Origin: Lactococcus allomyrinae
Lineage (GTDB): Bacteria > Bacillota > Bacilli > Lactobacillales > Streptococcaceae
Length of the DNA stretch: 64,000 bases
Direction: 5' to 3'
NCBI RefSeq assembly: GCF_003627095.1
Contig: NZ_CP032627.1
Coordinates: 1,426,001-1,490,000 of the forward strand
The notes beneath the pieces are model-generated. The model did no database searches. It had not been told where the DNA came from and worked only from the letters and a program-made list of their open reading frames with translations. Below are positions 21,322 through 32,802 of this stretch, one piece after another; position 1 is the first letter of the stretch; each line of letters begins with the position of its first letter. The translations under genes were made by a program, and so were the position numbers.

Positions 21322-21708
21322 TCAAAGCAATTGTTCTAGTTTTGTTGGTACCAACTCAAGCGCTTGACGACACCACGGATACTTACCCTTAACCAACGCA
21401 AAATCCGCACCATCATCAAGCAATCTCGCTGTTGCTGTCAGCCTAAAACCAATTCCAGGATAATCATTAAAACCTGTCACTTCACGAACAGCAACTAGAG
21501 CAAATACAGTATCATTTATCCTAATATCTGCCTCAAAATGTGTAAAACCAGCAGCTGGTGCTAAAAGACGTCCATCCTCTGTCAATGTCAGATAAGATAT
21601 CCAAGTCCCTGTCGCATGAGGAGCTTCTTCTGAACCCCAAGATGTGAGCGCAACTTCGCCTTCGTATTTCAATAATTCTAAAAATTTATCTGTTAAAATT
21701 TTCGTCAT
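21322..21708 (-). CDS. Pyridoxamine 5'-phosphate oxidase-like (FMN-binding split barrel) protein
   Basis: A 128-aa protein with the split-barrel pattern: EGEVALTSWGSEEAPHATGTWISYLTL, then LAPAAGFTHFEADIRINDTVFALVAVREV and GIGFRLTATARLLDDG. Such proteins bind FMN, F420 or haem-type ligands; the ligand is unknown. It begins 2 bp after the preceding gene and sits inside the suf operon, where it is not a standard member. A link with the PLP enzyme SufS is possible but untested. Confidence 0.72.
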   Translation of the reverse strand: MTKILTDKFLELLKYEGEVALTSWGSEEAPHATGTWISYLTLTEDGRLLAPAAGFTHFEADIRINDTVFALVAVREVTGFNDYPGIGFRLTATARLLDDGADFALVKGKYPWCRQALELVPTKLEQLL

Positions 21709-21710
21709 TT

Positions 21711-22099
21711 TTACAATTCTTTCTTCAACTTTCGCCAGCCACCTGCACGATTATTTTTGATTATCTGACGAACCATTATCAAAAACGCTTTTTCATTAAG
21801 TATATCATGCTCATAAAGCGAAATCTGCCTAGACGTTTTATTATCAAATCCACCTGTAATAATATGCTCTGGATCGAGCACAATCCCGCCATCATAAAGG
21901 AAAATCGCTAAATGATTCTTTGCTGTTTTTAGAGCGCAAATATTACCTTCAAGCACAAAGTAGGGCATATTTGTCCACTTAATTGTCTCCTCAACTTCGC
22001 TATCTGCCTCATGCAAAATGCGACGAACTTGTCTGGCAAAATCTTGCTGATAGAGAGGAAGTTGAGCAATAAACTGGTCAACACGCGAATCATTTTTCA

Positions 22100-22100
<1 letters not shown>
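21711..22100 (-). CDS. DUF1801-like protein inside the suf operon
   Basis: A 129-aa small alpha/beta protein resembling the DUF1801/YdhG group: LYQQDFARQVRRILHEADSEVEETIKWTNMPYFVLEGNICALKTAKNHLAIFLYDGG. The ATG overlaps the sufS stop by one base (TAATG), so it is translationally coupled to sufS. Biochemical role unknown. Together with the next gene it separates sufS from sufU. Confidence 0.7.
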
Positions 22101-24567
<2,467 letters not shown>

Positions 24568-24568
24568 A

Positions 24569-25339
24569 TCAAACTTCTTCCTTATATTCAATACCGAGTT
24601 CTTCTGCGATATTTACATAACCTTCAACCTCAAGACGTTTAGCAAGCTCCGCTCCACCCGTCTTAACCACACGACCTTCCATCATAATATGCACAACATC
24701 AGGTGTAATATAGTCTAAAAGTCGTTGATAGTGAGTAATAATCAAAGCTCCAAACTTTTCTCCACGCATTGAATTCACACCCTTTGCAACAACCTTTAAT
24801 GCATCAATATCAAGACCTGAGTCAATTTCATCAAGAATACCGAAAGTAGGTTCAAGCATCAACAATTGAAGAATCTCATTCCGCTTTTTCTCACCACCTG
24901 AAAAACCTTCATTGAGGTAACGTTCAGCCATTTCTTCTTTCATATTGAGCAATTCCATATTTTTATCCAATTTTTTAATGAATTGCATCACAGAAATTTT
25001 ATCATCCTCGGCACGTTTTGCATTAATTGCGGCACGTAAAAATTCAGCATTTGTAATTCCAGGAATTTCTGATGGATACTGCATCGCAAGAAAAAGCCCA
25101 AGACGTGCGCGCTCATCAACTCCCATTTCCAAAACATTTTGGCCATCGAAAAGCACTTCACCCTCTGTCACTGTATAGTTAGGGTTTCCCATGATTGCAG
25201 CTGATAGAGTTGATTTCCCTGTCCCATTAGGTCCCATAATTGCATGGATTTCACCTGTATTTATCGTCAAGTTTACCCCATTGAGAATTTTTTTATCTTC
25301 GATTGATACATGAAGATTCTTAATTTCAAGTGTTGACAT
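24569..25339 (-). CDS. sufC: SufC ATPase
   Basis: A 256-aa ABC-type ATPase of the SufBCD complex, cytoplasmic and not a transporter. Walker A GPNGTGKST, signature EGFSGGEKKRNEI and Walker B FGILDEIDSGLD are all present. Start at ATG 25339 with GAAGGAGAG upstream; ATG 25354 would add five residues with no ribosome site. It is the first gene of the operon; I found no convincing promoter. Confidence 0.95.
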   Translation of the reverse strand: MSTLEIKNLHVSIEDKKILNGVNLTINTGEIHAIMGPNGTGKSTLSAAIMGNPNYTVTEGEVLFDGQNVLEMGVDERARLGLFLAMQYPSEIPGITNAEFLRAAINAKRAEDDKISVMQFIKKLDKNMELLNMKEEMAERYLNEGFSGGEKKRNEILQLLMLEPTFGILDEIDSGLDIDALKVVAKGVNSMRGEKFGALIITHYQRLLDYITPDVVHIMMEGRVVKTGGAELAKRLEVEGYVNIAEELGIEYKEEV

Positions 25340-25489
25340 TTTTCTCTCCTTCAATCTGACTGAAACGGAGATTCTCTATCACCATTTCGTTCATTTCATA
25401 AATTGTCAATAATTTTTGACATTTTATAATTTCTATTTTATCAAAATTCTCGTGGTATTTGTTGTTTTCTGTTACCGTTTTTATCTAAT

Positions 25490-25520
25490 AAAAAATAGCT
25501 AGAAAACCTTCTAGCTTATT
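25490..25520 (-). terminator. Terminator of the flotillin operon
   Basis: A perfect 8-bp stem, AGCTAGAA/TTCTAGCT, with a 4-nt loop and T6 on the minus strand. Confidence 0.87.
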
Positions 25521-25557
25521 TTTTGGTTTTGACAAGAAATATTTTCTTATTACAACT

Positions 25558-27006
25558 TTATTTTGTGAAATCTCCGTCATTTTTTTCTTCTATTGGTGTT
25601 GTGTTCTTACGACTCGCAAAGTCAGTCATAAGCTGTGGAATATCAACACCCATCTCTTTCATAACATCCAACCCCTTTTGAAGTCCTGAAGCAGACATCC
25701 CCATAATCTTATCTGAACCTTCTCCACCATATATCTTGATAGAATCAACTGCACGAAGATTCTCCGAAACAGAGCCGACAACTTTTGGTAAAACTTCCAT
25801 CGCCATATTGAGAATTGCTGCATCAGTCATATGTTTCATGGCTTCGGCCTTTTTCTCAATAGCTTCAGCTTCTGCCTCACCATTCAAGCGAATAGCTTCA
25901 GACTGCGCTTTACCTTTTGCAAGGATGGCCTCAGCTTCCGCAAGTGCCTTAATTTTTTGTTCTTCTGCTTCAGCCTGTGCCTTTGCGATTTGAGCTTCTT
26001 TTTGCGCATTTGCCTCAGCAACAATTGTTGCTTGTTTTTCTTGAGCTGCCCGAAGCACTTCTTGTTGTTCAAGTTCAGTAGCACGTTTACGCTTGATAAT
26101 TTCAACTTGCATTTCTGCATCAGTTGTTTCTTGTTTAGACTTCGCTTCTTGGATTGCGTAGGCTTGGTCAGCTTTCGCTTGCGCTATATCCGCTTGTGTC
26201 TTTGCATCAGCCTGTGCAATATGCTCTTCTTGGTCAAACGAAGCAAGTTGAATTGCTTTACCTTTTTGAGCATCTGCAATACGTGTTGCACTTTCAGCTT
26301 CTGCTTGTTGAGCCTCTTGATCTGCTTGAGCTTTTTTAATCCGTGTTTGCTTATCTGCCTCAGCAACAGCAACAGCAGCATTTTGTTGAACGCGTGCCAC
26401 TTCTTCTGCACCTAAAGCTTGAATATAATTCTGGTTATCGCGAATATCATTAACAACAAATGACACTACCTGCAAGCCCATTTTAGCAAGGTCAGTTGCT
26501 GCCTGAGCTTGAACCTCTTTTGAAAACTTATCCCTGTCTTCGATAAGTTCTGAAACAGTCATTGTCCCAATAATCGCGCGCAAATGTCCTTTCAAAACTC
26601 TATCTGCCATTCCATCACGTTCTGCATCTTTTTTTCCTAAAAATTGCTCAGCAGCAGTAGCAATTTCTTGTAAAGATGAACCAACTTTAATCATAGCAGT
26701 CGCATCCACAGTAACTGGAATCTTATTTTTCGAATAAACTTTGTCAGCTTGAATATCTAAGGCTGAAGATTGTAAACTTAAATATCGTGCGCTTTGTAAT
26801 CCAGGTAAAACAAATGTTCCAGAACCCCGAACAACTTTCAGTTTATTTCCTTGAGTGTCTTTATTCACCCCTTTTGAGCCTAACATCGCTCCATATACGA
26901 TTAATGCAGCCTGTGGACCAGACTTTTTATAGTTGACTACAATAATTGCAATGATAATTAATACCACAACAACTGCAGCCCCTCCCAAAATAAATAGTGG
27001 ATTCAT
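25558..27006 (-). CDS. floT: Flotillin-like SPFH-domain protein
   Basis: A 482-aa protein with an N-terminal membrane segment (about 2-25, LFILGGAAVVVVLIIIAIIV), an SPFH/band-7 domain (about 30-205, ending VVSFVVNDIRDNQNYIQALG) and a long Ala/Glu/Gln-rich coiled coil (about 210-400). It matches YuaG/FloT, which organises membrane microdomains. Partnership with an NfeD protein just upstream is the classical arrangement. The AE-rich heptads give long non-coding shadows on the other strand. Confidence 0.9.
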   Translation of the reverse strand: MNPLFILGGAAVVVVLIIIAIIVVNYKKSGPQAALIVYGAMLGSKGVNKDTQGNKLKVVRGSGTFVLPGLQSARYLSLQSSALDIQADKVYSKNKIPVTVDATAMIKVGSSLQEIATAAEQFLGKKDAERDGMADRVLKGHLRAIIGTMTVSELIEDRDKFSKEVQAQAATDLAKMGLQVVSFVVNDIRDNQNYIQALGAEEVARVQQNAAVAVAEADKQTRIKKAQADQEAQQAEAESATRIADAQKGKAIQLASFDQEEHIAQADAKTQADIAQAKADQAYAIQEAKSKQETTDAEMQVEIIKRKRATELEQQEVLRAAQEKQATIVAEANAQKEAQIAKAQAEAEEQKIKALAEAEAILAKGKAQSEAIRLNGEAEAEAIEKKAEAMKHMTDAAILNMAMEVLPKVVGSVSENLRAVDSIKIYGGEGSDKIMGMSASGLQKGLDVMKEMGVDIPQLMTDFASRKNTTPIEEKNDGDFTK

Positions 27007-27076
27007 ACGATTTCTCCTTTTAACTAAAAGCTCATTGCCATTTATAAGAATAAAATTTGGCTGTGTTATCTACTTT

Positions 27077-27430
27077 TCAAAATTTTGATTGGTATGGAAT
27101 GACATATGCCACACCATTTAACACTTCAATAATCAATACTTCCTCATTTTTAGAAATTGAAGTGACTGGATGTTGTTTTTGATGATAAATTCTCGCTGGT
27201 AAAGTTTTTCGTGACTCATTGACAAACTCTGTCATCACTTCACCTACAGCACCGTTATCATCTATCCCAACTGTCAGCCTGCCTACCAAAAGATTTTTTT
27301 CGTCAGCTTGATAGGGTTGGTCACTAACAGAATTAAATAAAGACATTATTGGAATAAACAAGACAGTAAGCAAGAGCGCAATAATAATGACAGCAATGAT
27401 AATAATTAAAACAATCCCTGTTCGCCCCAT
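27077..27430 (-). CDS. Short NfeD-like membrane protein
   Basis: A 117-aa protein with one strongly hydrophobic N-terminal helix (about 4-28, IVLIIIIAVIIIALLLTVLF) and a C-terminal beta-rich OB-like domain (about 42-117, LLVGRLTVGIDDNGAVGEV and EVLIIEVLNGVAYVIPY). This is the truncated NfeD form that pairs with flotillins. It is the first gene of a two-gene operon with floT; the promoter carries a near-perfect cre site. Confidence 0.82.
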   Translation of the reverse strand: MGRTGIVLIIIIAVIIIALLLTVLFIPIMSLFNSVSDQPYQADEKNLLVGRLTVGIDDNGAVGEVMTEFVNESRKTLPARIYHQKQHPVTSISKNEEVLIIEVLNGVAYVIPYQSKF

Positions 27431-27462
27431 AGCTTTCTCCTTTTATTCCAATTTCATACTGA

Positions 27463-27491
27463 ATTATAGCGCTTTCATGACTTTTTGTCAA
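27463..27491 (-). promoter_or_regulatory. Promoter of the NfeD-flotillin operon
   Basis: A consensus TTGACA, 17 nt, TATAAT on the minus strand, about 33 nt upstream of the first ATG. Confidence 0.85.
27464..27477 (-). promoter_or_regulatory. cre site (CcpA) overlapping the flotillin -10 box
   Basis: TGAAAGCGCTATAA on the minus strand fits TGWAARCGYTWNCA at 13 of 14 positions and covers the -10, the usual place for CcpA repression. Confidence 0.6.
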
Positions 27492-27523
27492 TTTTTTGTT
27501 ATATTCTTTGAAAAATTTATCAT

Positions 27524-27557
27524 CAAATAAAAGTAACATTGATTAATCAATGCTACT
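27524..27557 (-). terminator. Terminator of the mecA-tagO unit
   Basis: A 13-bp stem AGTAGCATTGATT/AATCAATGTTACT with one G-U pair overlaps the tagO stop and is followed by TTTATTT. Confidence 0.7.
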
Positions 27558-28848
27558 TCTTATCTTTTCTACTCAAACGACGCATAGGAAATTCTTGCGT
27601 AGATTCTTCATCTTCAGATGTCTCATTGTCTTCATCTTTTGCTTTTGAGTGCAGTACTTCTTCTCTGTAACTTGAATTTCCAATAAATTTCATCGTTTTT
27701 AAGACTGGTTGACGATTCTCCCCTAGTATTCCTACCAGTTCTATAAAAATTTCTAAACCGAACAAACAAGCCACAACGAGGAAAATACCACCAATTCGAC
27801 TTGAAACTTGCAAAATTAATGAAATGAATGCAAAAATTGCTGCAATAGCATAGATAACAAGCACAGCGCCACGATGAGTAAAACCAAGTGCCATTAAACG
27901 ATGATGAAGATGTCGCTTATCTGCTGTTGCAATAGATTGACGATTCAGTTTTCTACGAATCATTGCGACAATAGTATCCGTTAGAGGAACTCCTAAGATT
28001 AAAAGAGGAGTCAACACTGCAACAGCTGTTGCATTTTTTAAACCTTGCAACGAGGCAACAGATATCATAAATCCTAAAAACAACGCCCCAGTATCCCCTA
28101 GATAGATGATTGCTGGATGATAGTTATAAGGGAAAAATCCCATAATTGCCGCAACGATAGTAAAAATCGTTATTGGTAAGAACACATTTGGGCTCGGAAG
28201 GAAGAAATAGGAAACAATCCCCATCGTTGTCAATGATATTACTGATACACCACTAGCTAATCCATCTAATCCGTCAATGAGGTTGATGGCATTAGTAATT
28301 GCTAGAATCCAAAAAACGGTAAATATATAGGAAAGCCATGCTGGAAAACTTAAGAATGGACCACCAAACGGTATTTTGATATTATCAAAACGTGCATGAG
28401 TAAAAAACCAGATGAAACTCGCAGCAATAATGAGTCCTAACAGTTTCATTTTTGGCGAAATTTCTTTGATATCATCAATTAACCCAGTGAGTACAACAAT
28501 ACCACTCGCAACCACAAAAGGCCAGATATAGTCAAAATAACTCTCTAAACGAGGAGGACCAGCATTGGGCGCAAGAGGTTGAACATTCCCAACATAAGGA
28601 GGTTGACTATGAACAATATGAGGCAAGATGAGCAACGTTGCAACTGCAAAAGCGATAAAGATGGCCAGACCTCCTGCAGAAGGCATAGGTTTTTTATTGA
28701 TTCGCCGTTCATTAGGTTTATCCACTGCGCCAATCATACGAGAAACAAAGGTCATGATTGGCGTCAGAATAACGGATATACCAAAAGTCATCATAACAGT
28801 AATCAAAAATTTCAACGCAAAGGGTATTTCTTTTAAAGTATCAACCAT
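27553..28848 (-). CDS. tagO: Undecaprenyl-phosphate N-acetylglucosaminyl 1-phosphate transferase (TagO/RgpG type)
   Basis: A 431-aa polytopic enzyme (about 11 helices) that moves GlcNAc-1-phosphate onto the lipid carrier and starts wall polysaccharide or teichoic-acid synthesis; in streptococci and lactococci the homologue starts the rhamnose polysaccharide. Motifs: GLIDDIKEISPK (Mg-binding DD), NAINLIDGLDGLASG and RRKLNRQSIATADKRHLHHRL (His motif). The C-terminal tail (about 390-431) is highly charged, EDNETSEDEESTQE. It begins 2 bp after mecA; mecA-rgpG linkage is conserved in streptococci. Confidence 0.92.
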   Translation of the reverse strand: MVDTLKEIPFALKFLITVMMTFGISVILTPIMTFVSRMIGAVDKPNERRINKKPMPSAGGLAIFIAFAVATLLILPHIVHSQPPYVGNVQPLAPNAGPPRLESYFDYIWPFVVASGIVVLTGLIDDIKEISPKMKLLGLIIAASFIWFFTHARFDNIKIPFGGPFLSFPAWLSYIFTVFWILAITNAINLIDGLDGLASGVSVISLTTMGIVSYFFLPSPNVFLPITIFTIVAAIMGFFPYNYHPAIIYLGDTGALFLGFMISVASLQGLKNATAVAVLTPLLILGVPLTDTIVAMIRRKLNRQSIATADKRHLHHRLMALGFTHRGAVLVIYAIAAIFAFISLILQVSSRIGGIFLVVACLFGLEIFIELVGILGENRQPVLKTMKFIGNSSYREEVLHSKAKDEDNETSEDEESTQEFPMRRLSRKDKK

Positions 28849-28850
28849 AT

Positions 28851-29552
28851 TTAGATTTTTCTAAGAACATCTAGAGCACGTGTAGAAATCAGACATTCTC
28901 CATACTCCTGCAAAAATTCTCGGCTAATTTTACTCGCTTCACCGTATTCCATCATTCTGGCACGTGTGCTTTCAACATGCATTTTCCCTTTAGATTTTTG
29001 ATTATCTAAAACAACGAGATAAAAATCACCATCATAACTATAAAATTCTGATTCTTCATCGGCAAATTTGACATTTTTGATTCCTGTCAGTACTGAAAGC
29101 ATATCATCATAACGGATAGAGTAGTAAATGAAATCTGGATCTTGTTCCACTTCATCTTTTTTTGCTCCTGGAAGACCCAATCCGGGATTAAAATCGGTGA
29201 TTCCTCGCTCTTTTGCCATATTTGCTCCAATTTCATTGAGCTTATCATAGAAGCCAGTCATCAACTCTTCAAATTCTTCTGGGTCATCAGGAATTTCTCC
29301 ACCTTCACCCAAAAGTGCCTCTTCATGAACAATCATATGGACACCTTGTGGGAAAGGTTGAATTTGGAATGTAAGCATTCCGACATTTCCAAAACGATTT
29401 TCTAATCCCAATTCATCAACTAACTCATAGAAAAATTGCTCTATAACCTCTTGATTACCAAAAAAATCAGACAGTTTAATATCATAATCTGTTAAATCGT
29501 CAAAGGACAGGGTAATTTTTATTGTATTTTCATTTATATCTTCAAATTTCAT
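28851..29552 (-). CDS. mecA: MecA adaptor protein for ClpC
   Basis: A 233-aa adaptor that delivers substrates, in lactic acid bacteria notably the competence sigma factor ComX, to ClpCP. The N-terminal target-binding domain (MKFEDINENTIKITLSFDDL) and C-terminal ClpC-binding domain (about 120-233) are separated by an acidic linker (GEIPDDPEEFEELM). A one-mismatch copy of the repeat, CTGTCAGTACTGAAAG (29084-29099), encodes LSVLT. No clear Shine-Dalgarno. Its presence with comEA/comEC suggests regulated competence. Confidence 0.9.
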   Translation of the reverse strand: MKFEDINENTIKITLSFDDLTDYDIKLSDFFGNQEVIEQFFYELVDELGLENRFGNVGMLTFQIQPFPQGVHMIVHEEALLGEGGEIPDDPEEFEELMTGFYDKLNEIGANMAKERGITDFNPGLGLPGAKKDEVEQDPDFIYYSIRYDDMLSVLTGIKNVKFADEESEFYSYDGDFYLVVLDNQKSKGKMHVESTRARMMEYGEASKISREFLQEYGECLISTRALDVLRKI

Positions 29553-29690
29553 TTGTATTCACGTGCAGGCCTTATACTACTTCCTCTAAGAGTTTTTTAG
29601 AGGTAGAAATTTCTTGTGCTCAACAGCAGCTTTTCTTCTGCATACACAAGGTAGTCTATTTACAGTTTATCAACAAATGGGTTAATTAAA

Positions 29691-29762
29691 CTAGCCTAAT
29701 CTCTCAAAGGTGAGAAACTGGCGACCTGCTTCCTTTCTATCTAGCATTTTATACTCGTTCAT
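29691..29762 (-). CDS. Possible 23-aa leader peptide upstream of mecA
   Basis: ATG to TAG encoding a peptide that starts MNEYKMLDRKEAGRQF. GGAAAG lies about 10 nt before the ATG, a mediocre ribosome site. Could be a leader peptide or chance; no homologue known to me. Confidence 0.2.
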   Translation of the reverse strand: MNEYKMLDRKEAGRQFLTFERLG

Positions 29763-30076
29763 CTCTAATCTTTCCTAAAAATATATAAGATGAATCGTAG
29801 ACAGACTGCTTTGCGCATGAGTGAAAAATGAATTACTTTTCTTATTCACAATTTTGACGCAATGCGTCAGGCGCAGAAAACTGTTTACGTAGATTACTTC
29901 TCTCCATCACTTTATAGAACAGCCACTCACGCTTTAACGTTTGCGGAGATGCAAGTTGTGCCTAAAAGTACGGCGATGGAGTTATGAAGATAACGCAAAC
30001 AAACTTTATCTTTCAAGCAGAACGCTTAAAAATTAAACAGTCTTACTTTCTATTTCTTTTCAATTTCTTACTAACC

Positions 30077-30085
30077 ATTATACCA
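30077..30085 (-). promoter_or_regulatory. Extended -10 promoter for mecA
   Basis: TGG-TATAAT on the minus strand directly after the terminator of the amino-acid transporter. No good -35. Confidence 0.5.
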
Positions 30086-30093
30086 CAGACCAG

Positions 30094-30117
30094 AAAAAAA
30101 ACAGCACAAGGGCTGTT
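30094..30117 (-). terminator. Terminator of the amino-acid ABC transporter operon
   Basis: The stem AACAGC/GCTGTT with a 6-nt loop followed by T8 on the minus strand, 77 bp past the ATPase stop. Confidence 0.85.
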
Positions 30118-30193
30118 TATCACCATTTTATACTTTGGTTGTTTCGCTTTTAGTCATATAAAACTGAATTTTACTTTTCACAAAACAACGTTA

Positions 30194-30928
30194 TCAAAGC
30201 ACTTTAGCAAGGAAATCTTGTGTTCTTTTTTCTTTTGGAGAATCAAAGACTTCTATTGGAGCACCTTGTTCAACGATAACACCGTCAGCCATAAATAGCA
30301 CTCGGTCAGCAACATTCTTTGCAAATCCCATTTCATGTGTAACAACAACCATTGTCATCCCTTCTTTAGCAAGTTCCTGCATAACGGATAAGACTTCCCC
30401 AACCATCTCAGGATCAAGTGCAGATGTAGGTTCATCAAAAAGCATAACATCTGGGTTCATTGCAAGCGCTCTAGCGATAGCAACACGCTGCTGTTGTCCT
30501 CCTGACAAAGATTGGGGATAGGCAACCTCTTTGTCTGATAAATCAACACGCTCAAGTAGTTCTTTAGCTTTAATCGTTGCTTCTTCTTTCGTCATTCGTC
30601 CTGTTTTTATAGGTGCTAATGTAAGATTATCAAGCACAGTCATATTTGGAAAAAGGTTAAATTGTTGAAAGACCATTCCCATTTTCTCACGGTGTTTGAA
30701 AACATCAACTGATTTATCAGCAATGTTTGTCCCTTCAAAATAGACCTCACCTTTGGTTGGTTTTTCAAGAAGATTCATTGTTCGTAAAAATGTTGATTTC
30801 CCTGAACCTGATGGTCCAATCATGACAACGACTTCTCCCTTTTTTATCTGGATATCAAGTCCTTTGAGTACTTCATTTTTACCAAAATATTTATGCAGAT
30901 TTTTGATTTCGATTAAATATTCACTCAT
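30194..30928 (-). CDS. Polar amino-acid ABC transporter ATP-binding protein
   Basis: A 244-aa GlnQ/HisP-family ATPase. Walker [11 protein letters not shown]-loop [16 protein letters not shown], signature LSGGQQQRV, Walker [15 protein letters not shown] and H-loop VTHEMGFA are all present. It powers uptake of an amino acid (glutamine, glutamate, histidine, arginine or similar). The ATG overlaps the permease stop by one base (TAATG). Confidence 0.92.
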   Translation of the reverse strand: MSEYLIEIKNLHKYFGKNEVLKGLDIQIKKGEVVVMIGPSGSGKSTFLRTMNLLEKPTKGEVYFEGTNIADKSVDVFKHREKMGMVFQQFNLFPNMTVLDNLTLAPIKTGRMTKEEATIKAKELLERVDLSDKEVAYPQSLSGGQQQRVAIARALAMNPDVMLFDEPTSALDPEMVGEVLSVMQELAKEGMTMVVVTHEMGFAKNVADRVLFMADGVIVEQGAPIEVFDSPKEKRTQDFLAKVL

Positions 30929-31614
30929 TATTTGGCATATCCTTTCCCAAGTTTTTTCTCAAATATAGCAAGTAAACGACTCACAACAAAAGTTGTGACA
31001 AAGTAGTATAAAGCGACGAAAAGCATTGGTGAAATGGTTTGGTAAGTTAAATTTGCAACGGTTTGAGCGCCATTGAAAACTTCCATCACTCCAATTGTAT
31101 AAAGAAGAGAACTATCTTTAATGATTGTCACAAATTCATTTCCAATTGCTGGTAAAATATTACGAATCGCTTGTGGCAGAATAACTGTTGTCATTGCTTG
31201 TGTTGGACGAATTCCTAATGAATACGCTGCTTCCCGTTGACCTGCAGGAACAGCCTCAATACCAGCCCGTACAATTTCCGCCATATATGCTCCTGAATTC
31301 AAGGAGATGACGATAATACCAGGCACCAAACGACCAAGATCTTGTTGCAAAATTCCTACCTGAAAAGTTGGTAATGAGATACTTCCCATCATTGCAAAAC
31401 CAAGCATAATTTGCACCAACATCGGTGTGCCACGAAAAATTTCGATGTAAATGTTTGTCAACCAACGTAGTGGTGCAAATTTAGAAAGCTTACCCAACGC
31501 AACAATAATTCCTAAAAGTGTTCCCATCGCTACTACAAAAGCGGAAATCAGGATAGTAACAATCATCCCATCATTAAAATACGGGAGATATTTTGGCAAA
31601 AAGTCAAAATTCAT
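30928..31614 (-). CDS. Polar amino-acid ABC transporter permease
   Basis: A 228-aa permease of the HisM/GlnP type with about five helices and the EAA loop ([28 protein letters not shown] in shortened view: EAA...LPQA). It also has [14 protein letters not shown], the N-terminal permease signature. The operon contains no substrate-binding protein and the permease is not fused to one, unlike lactococcal GlnP, so the binding protein must be encoded elsewhere. Confidence 0.9.
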   Translation of the reverse strand: MNFDFLPKYLPYFNDGMIVTILISAFVVAMGTLLGIIVALGKLSKFAPLRWLTNIYIEIFRGTPMLVQIMLGFAMMGSISLPTFQVGILQQDLGRLVPGIIVISLNSGAYMAEIVRAGIEAVPAGQREAAYSLGIRPTQAMTTVILPQAIRNILPAIGNEFVTIIKDSSLLYTIGVMEVFNGAQTVANLTYQTISPMLFVALYYFVTTFVVSRLLAIFEKKLGKGYAK

Positions 31615-31707
31615 TTTTTCTCTTTTCTATTGAATATGTTTCATCACTCTCTTGTTCATCGCTAAATCGCTATAAAATTTAAAGATAAGCCGTTTTAGAA
31701 TAGAATA

Positions 31708-31736
31708 ATTATAATATAAATAGTATAAAAATACAA
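31708..31736 (-). promoter_or_regulatory. Promoter of the amino-acid transporter
   Basis: TTGTAT, 17 nt, TATAAT on the minus strand; leader about 90 nt. Confidence 0.7.
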
Positions 31737-31755
31737 CTATTTGTGAATAATACTC

Positions 31756-31785
31756 AAAAAAATTACTGACAGTCTGTCAGTAAAT
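31756..31785 (-). terminator. Terminator of the lipid kinase gene made from the TGACAG repeat
   Basis: TTACTGA and TCAGTAA form the stem, with the repeat halves CTGACAG/CTGTCAG back to back, then T7 on the minus strand. The kinase stop codon TGA lies inside the repeat. Confidence 0.82.
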
Positions 31786-32706
31786 AATTTTACGCTTTTC
31801 AGTGCTGATAAAGAGTTCGTCATTTGCTGACAAATGGTAAATTTCACCGTCAATCTGTACGGGCTCTTCTTCTTTAAGCACAACTGCAAAATTTGTTTTA
31901 ATTTTATGCATAAATAGCGGATGCTCAAGATGAGTCCCCTTGAGCACTCGTGGAACTAATGAAAAAGTACGTATCAAATGATGCTTATCATATTCAACAA
32001 GATGAATTTCCTGATTCAGATTTGATGCCTTTGGCGAAATTTTTACTCCACCACCAAAGTAAGGATGCTTTGTAAAAGTCATCAAAAAAGCGTTATCCGT
32101 TCTCATAATTTCGTCAAATTTACTGACAGAATTTTGGTCAGTGCTGACAGACATGGAAAATGGTTTCTTGGTAATTAAAACGTGTAAGGCAGTCAAAACA
32201 TAAGATAAACTTCCAAGTTTTAACTTGTTAAGCAATGTTTTTACTTTACTTTTATTGGCTGATTTGACAATCGTTGCATCAAGTCCGATTCCGATGTTAT
32301 TTAAAGCATAGCCATTCAGTCCTCTTGAACGATATCGCATAATATATATTTCATGAATGTTCTGCGAACATGCGGCTTCAAATGCTTCAATCGGATTCAA
32401 ACTCAATTTTAAACTTCGAGCAAAATCATTGCCAGAACCAGCTGGAATATAACCAAATGCCTCATCTGCTGGCAACTCATTGATTACTAACGAAATAGTG
32501 CCATCACCACCGATAATAATCAGTCGGTCACCTCGTTTTTTTTCATCCAATATTTGTTTGACAAGCGAAGCCTCTTGTCCCATTTTTTCAGTTGCAAATA
32601 ATTTATATTCAATCGTATTTTTTTCCAAGTAGGGAAGCAAAATTTCCAAAGTCCGTGCGCCTTTACCTGCACCAGAATTTGGATTTGCAAGGAGATAATA
32701 AGTCAT
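31777..32706 (-). CDS. Diacylglycerol kinase-family lipid kinase
   Basis: A 309-aa DAGK-catalytic-domain protein (DgkB/YegS group) that phosphorylates a membrane lipid, probably diacylglycerol. Motifs: NPNSGAGKGAR (nucleotide), IIGGDGTISLVINEL and GYIPAGSGNDFARSL. Repeat-derived residues MSVSTDQNSVSKF (about 185-197) lie in a loop and the stop codon is also repeat-derived. There is no Shine-Dalgarno: TGG-TAAAAT ends 6 nt before the ATG, so the mRNA is probably leaderless. Confidence 0.85.
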   Translation of the reverse strand: MTYYLLANPNSGAGKGARTLEILLPYLEKNTIEYKLFATEKMGQEASLVKQILDEKKRGDRLIIIGGDGTISLVINELPADEAFGYIPAGSGNDFARSLKLSLNPIEAFEAACSQNIHEIYIMRYRSRGLNGYALNNIGIGLDATIVKSANKSKVKTLLNKLKLGSLSYVLTALHVLITKKPFSMSVSTDQNSVSKFDEIMRTDNAFLMTFTKHPYFGGGVKISPKASNLNQEIHLVEYDKHHLIRTFSLVPRVLKGTHLEHPLFMHKIKTNFAVVLKEEEPVQIDGEIYHLSANDELFISTEKRKIIY

Positions 32707-32712
32707 AGAATC

Positions 32713-32721
32713 ATTTTACCA
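32713..32721 (-). promoter_or_regulatory. Extended -10 of the lipid kinase gene
   Basis: TGG-TAAAAT on the minus strand with exactly 6 nt to the ATG at 32706; no good -35. Confidence 0.6.
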
Positions 32722-32802
32722 AAAATGACAAAATTCTGTCAGTATGACAGCATAAATTTCACAAAAAAATTACTGACAAAATAAAATTAAGCTTCTGTCA
32801 GT

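Larger units (their letters stand above)
29553..30093 (-). other. Long non-coding leader upstream of mecA
   Basis: About 520 nt separate an extended -10 promoter (30077-30085) from the mecA ATG. The stretch contains hairpins CCTCTAA/TTAGAGG (29583-29603) and TGACGC/GCGTCA (near 29855-29869), and a possible 23-codon ORF (29691-29762). No protein-size ORF and no RNA family recognised. Confidence 0.5.

Noticed and set aside
25831-26415. 194-codon plus-strand open frame rich in Cys, Leu and Phe opposite floT
   Set aside because: It is the complement of the Ala/Glu/Gln-rich coiled coil of flotillin, has no ribosome site and no sensible composition.
29984-30298. 104-codon plus-strand open frame near the amino-acid transporter
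   Set aside because: It runs through the minus-strand terminator and into the ATPase gene; Phe/Thr/Lys-rich and without a convincing ribosome site.
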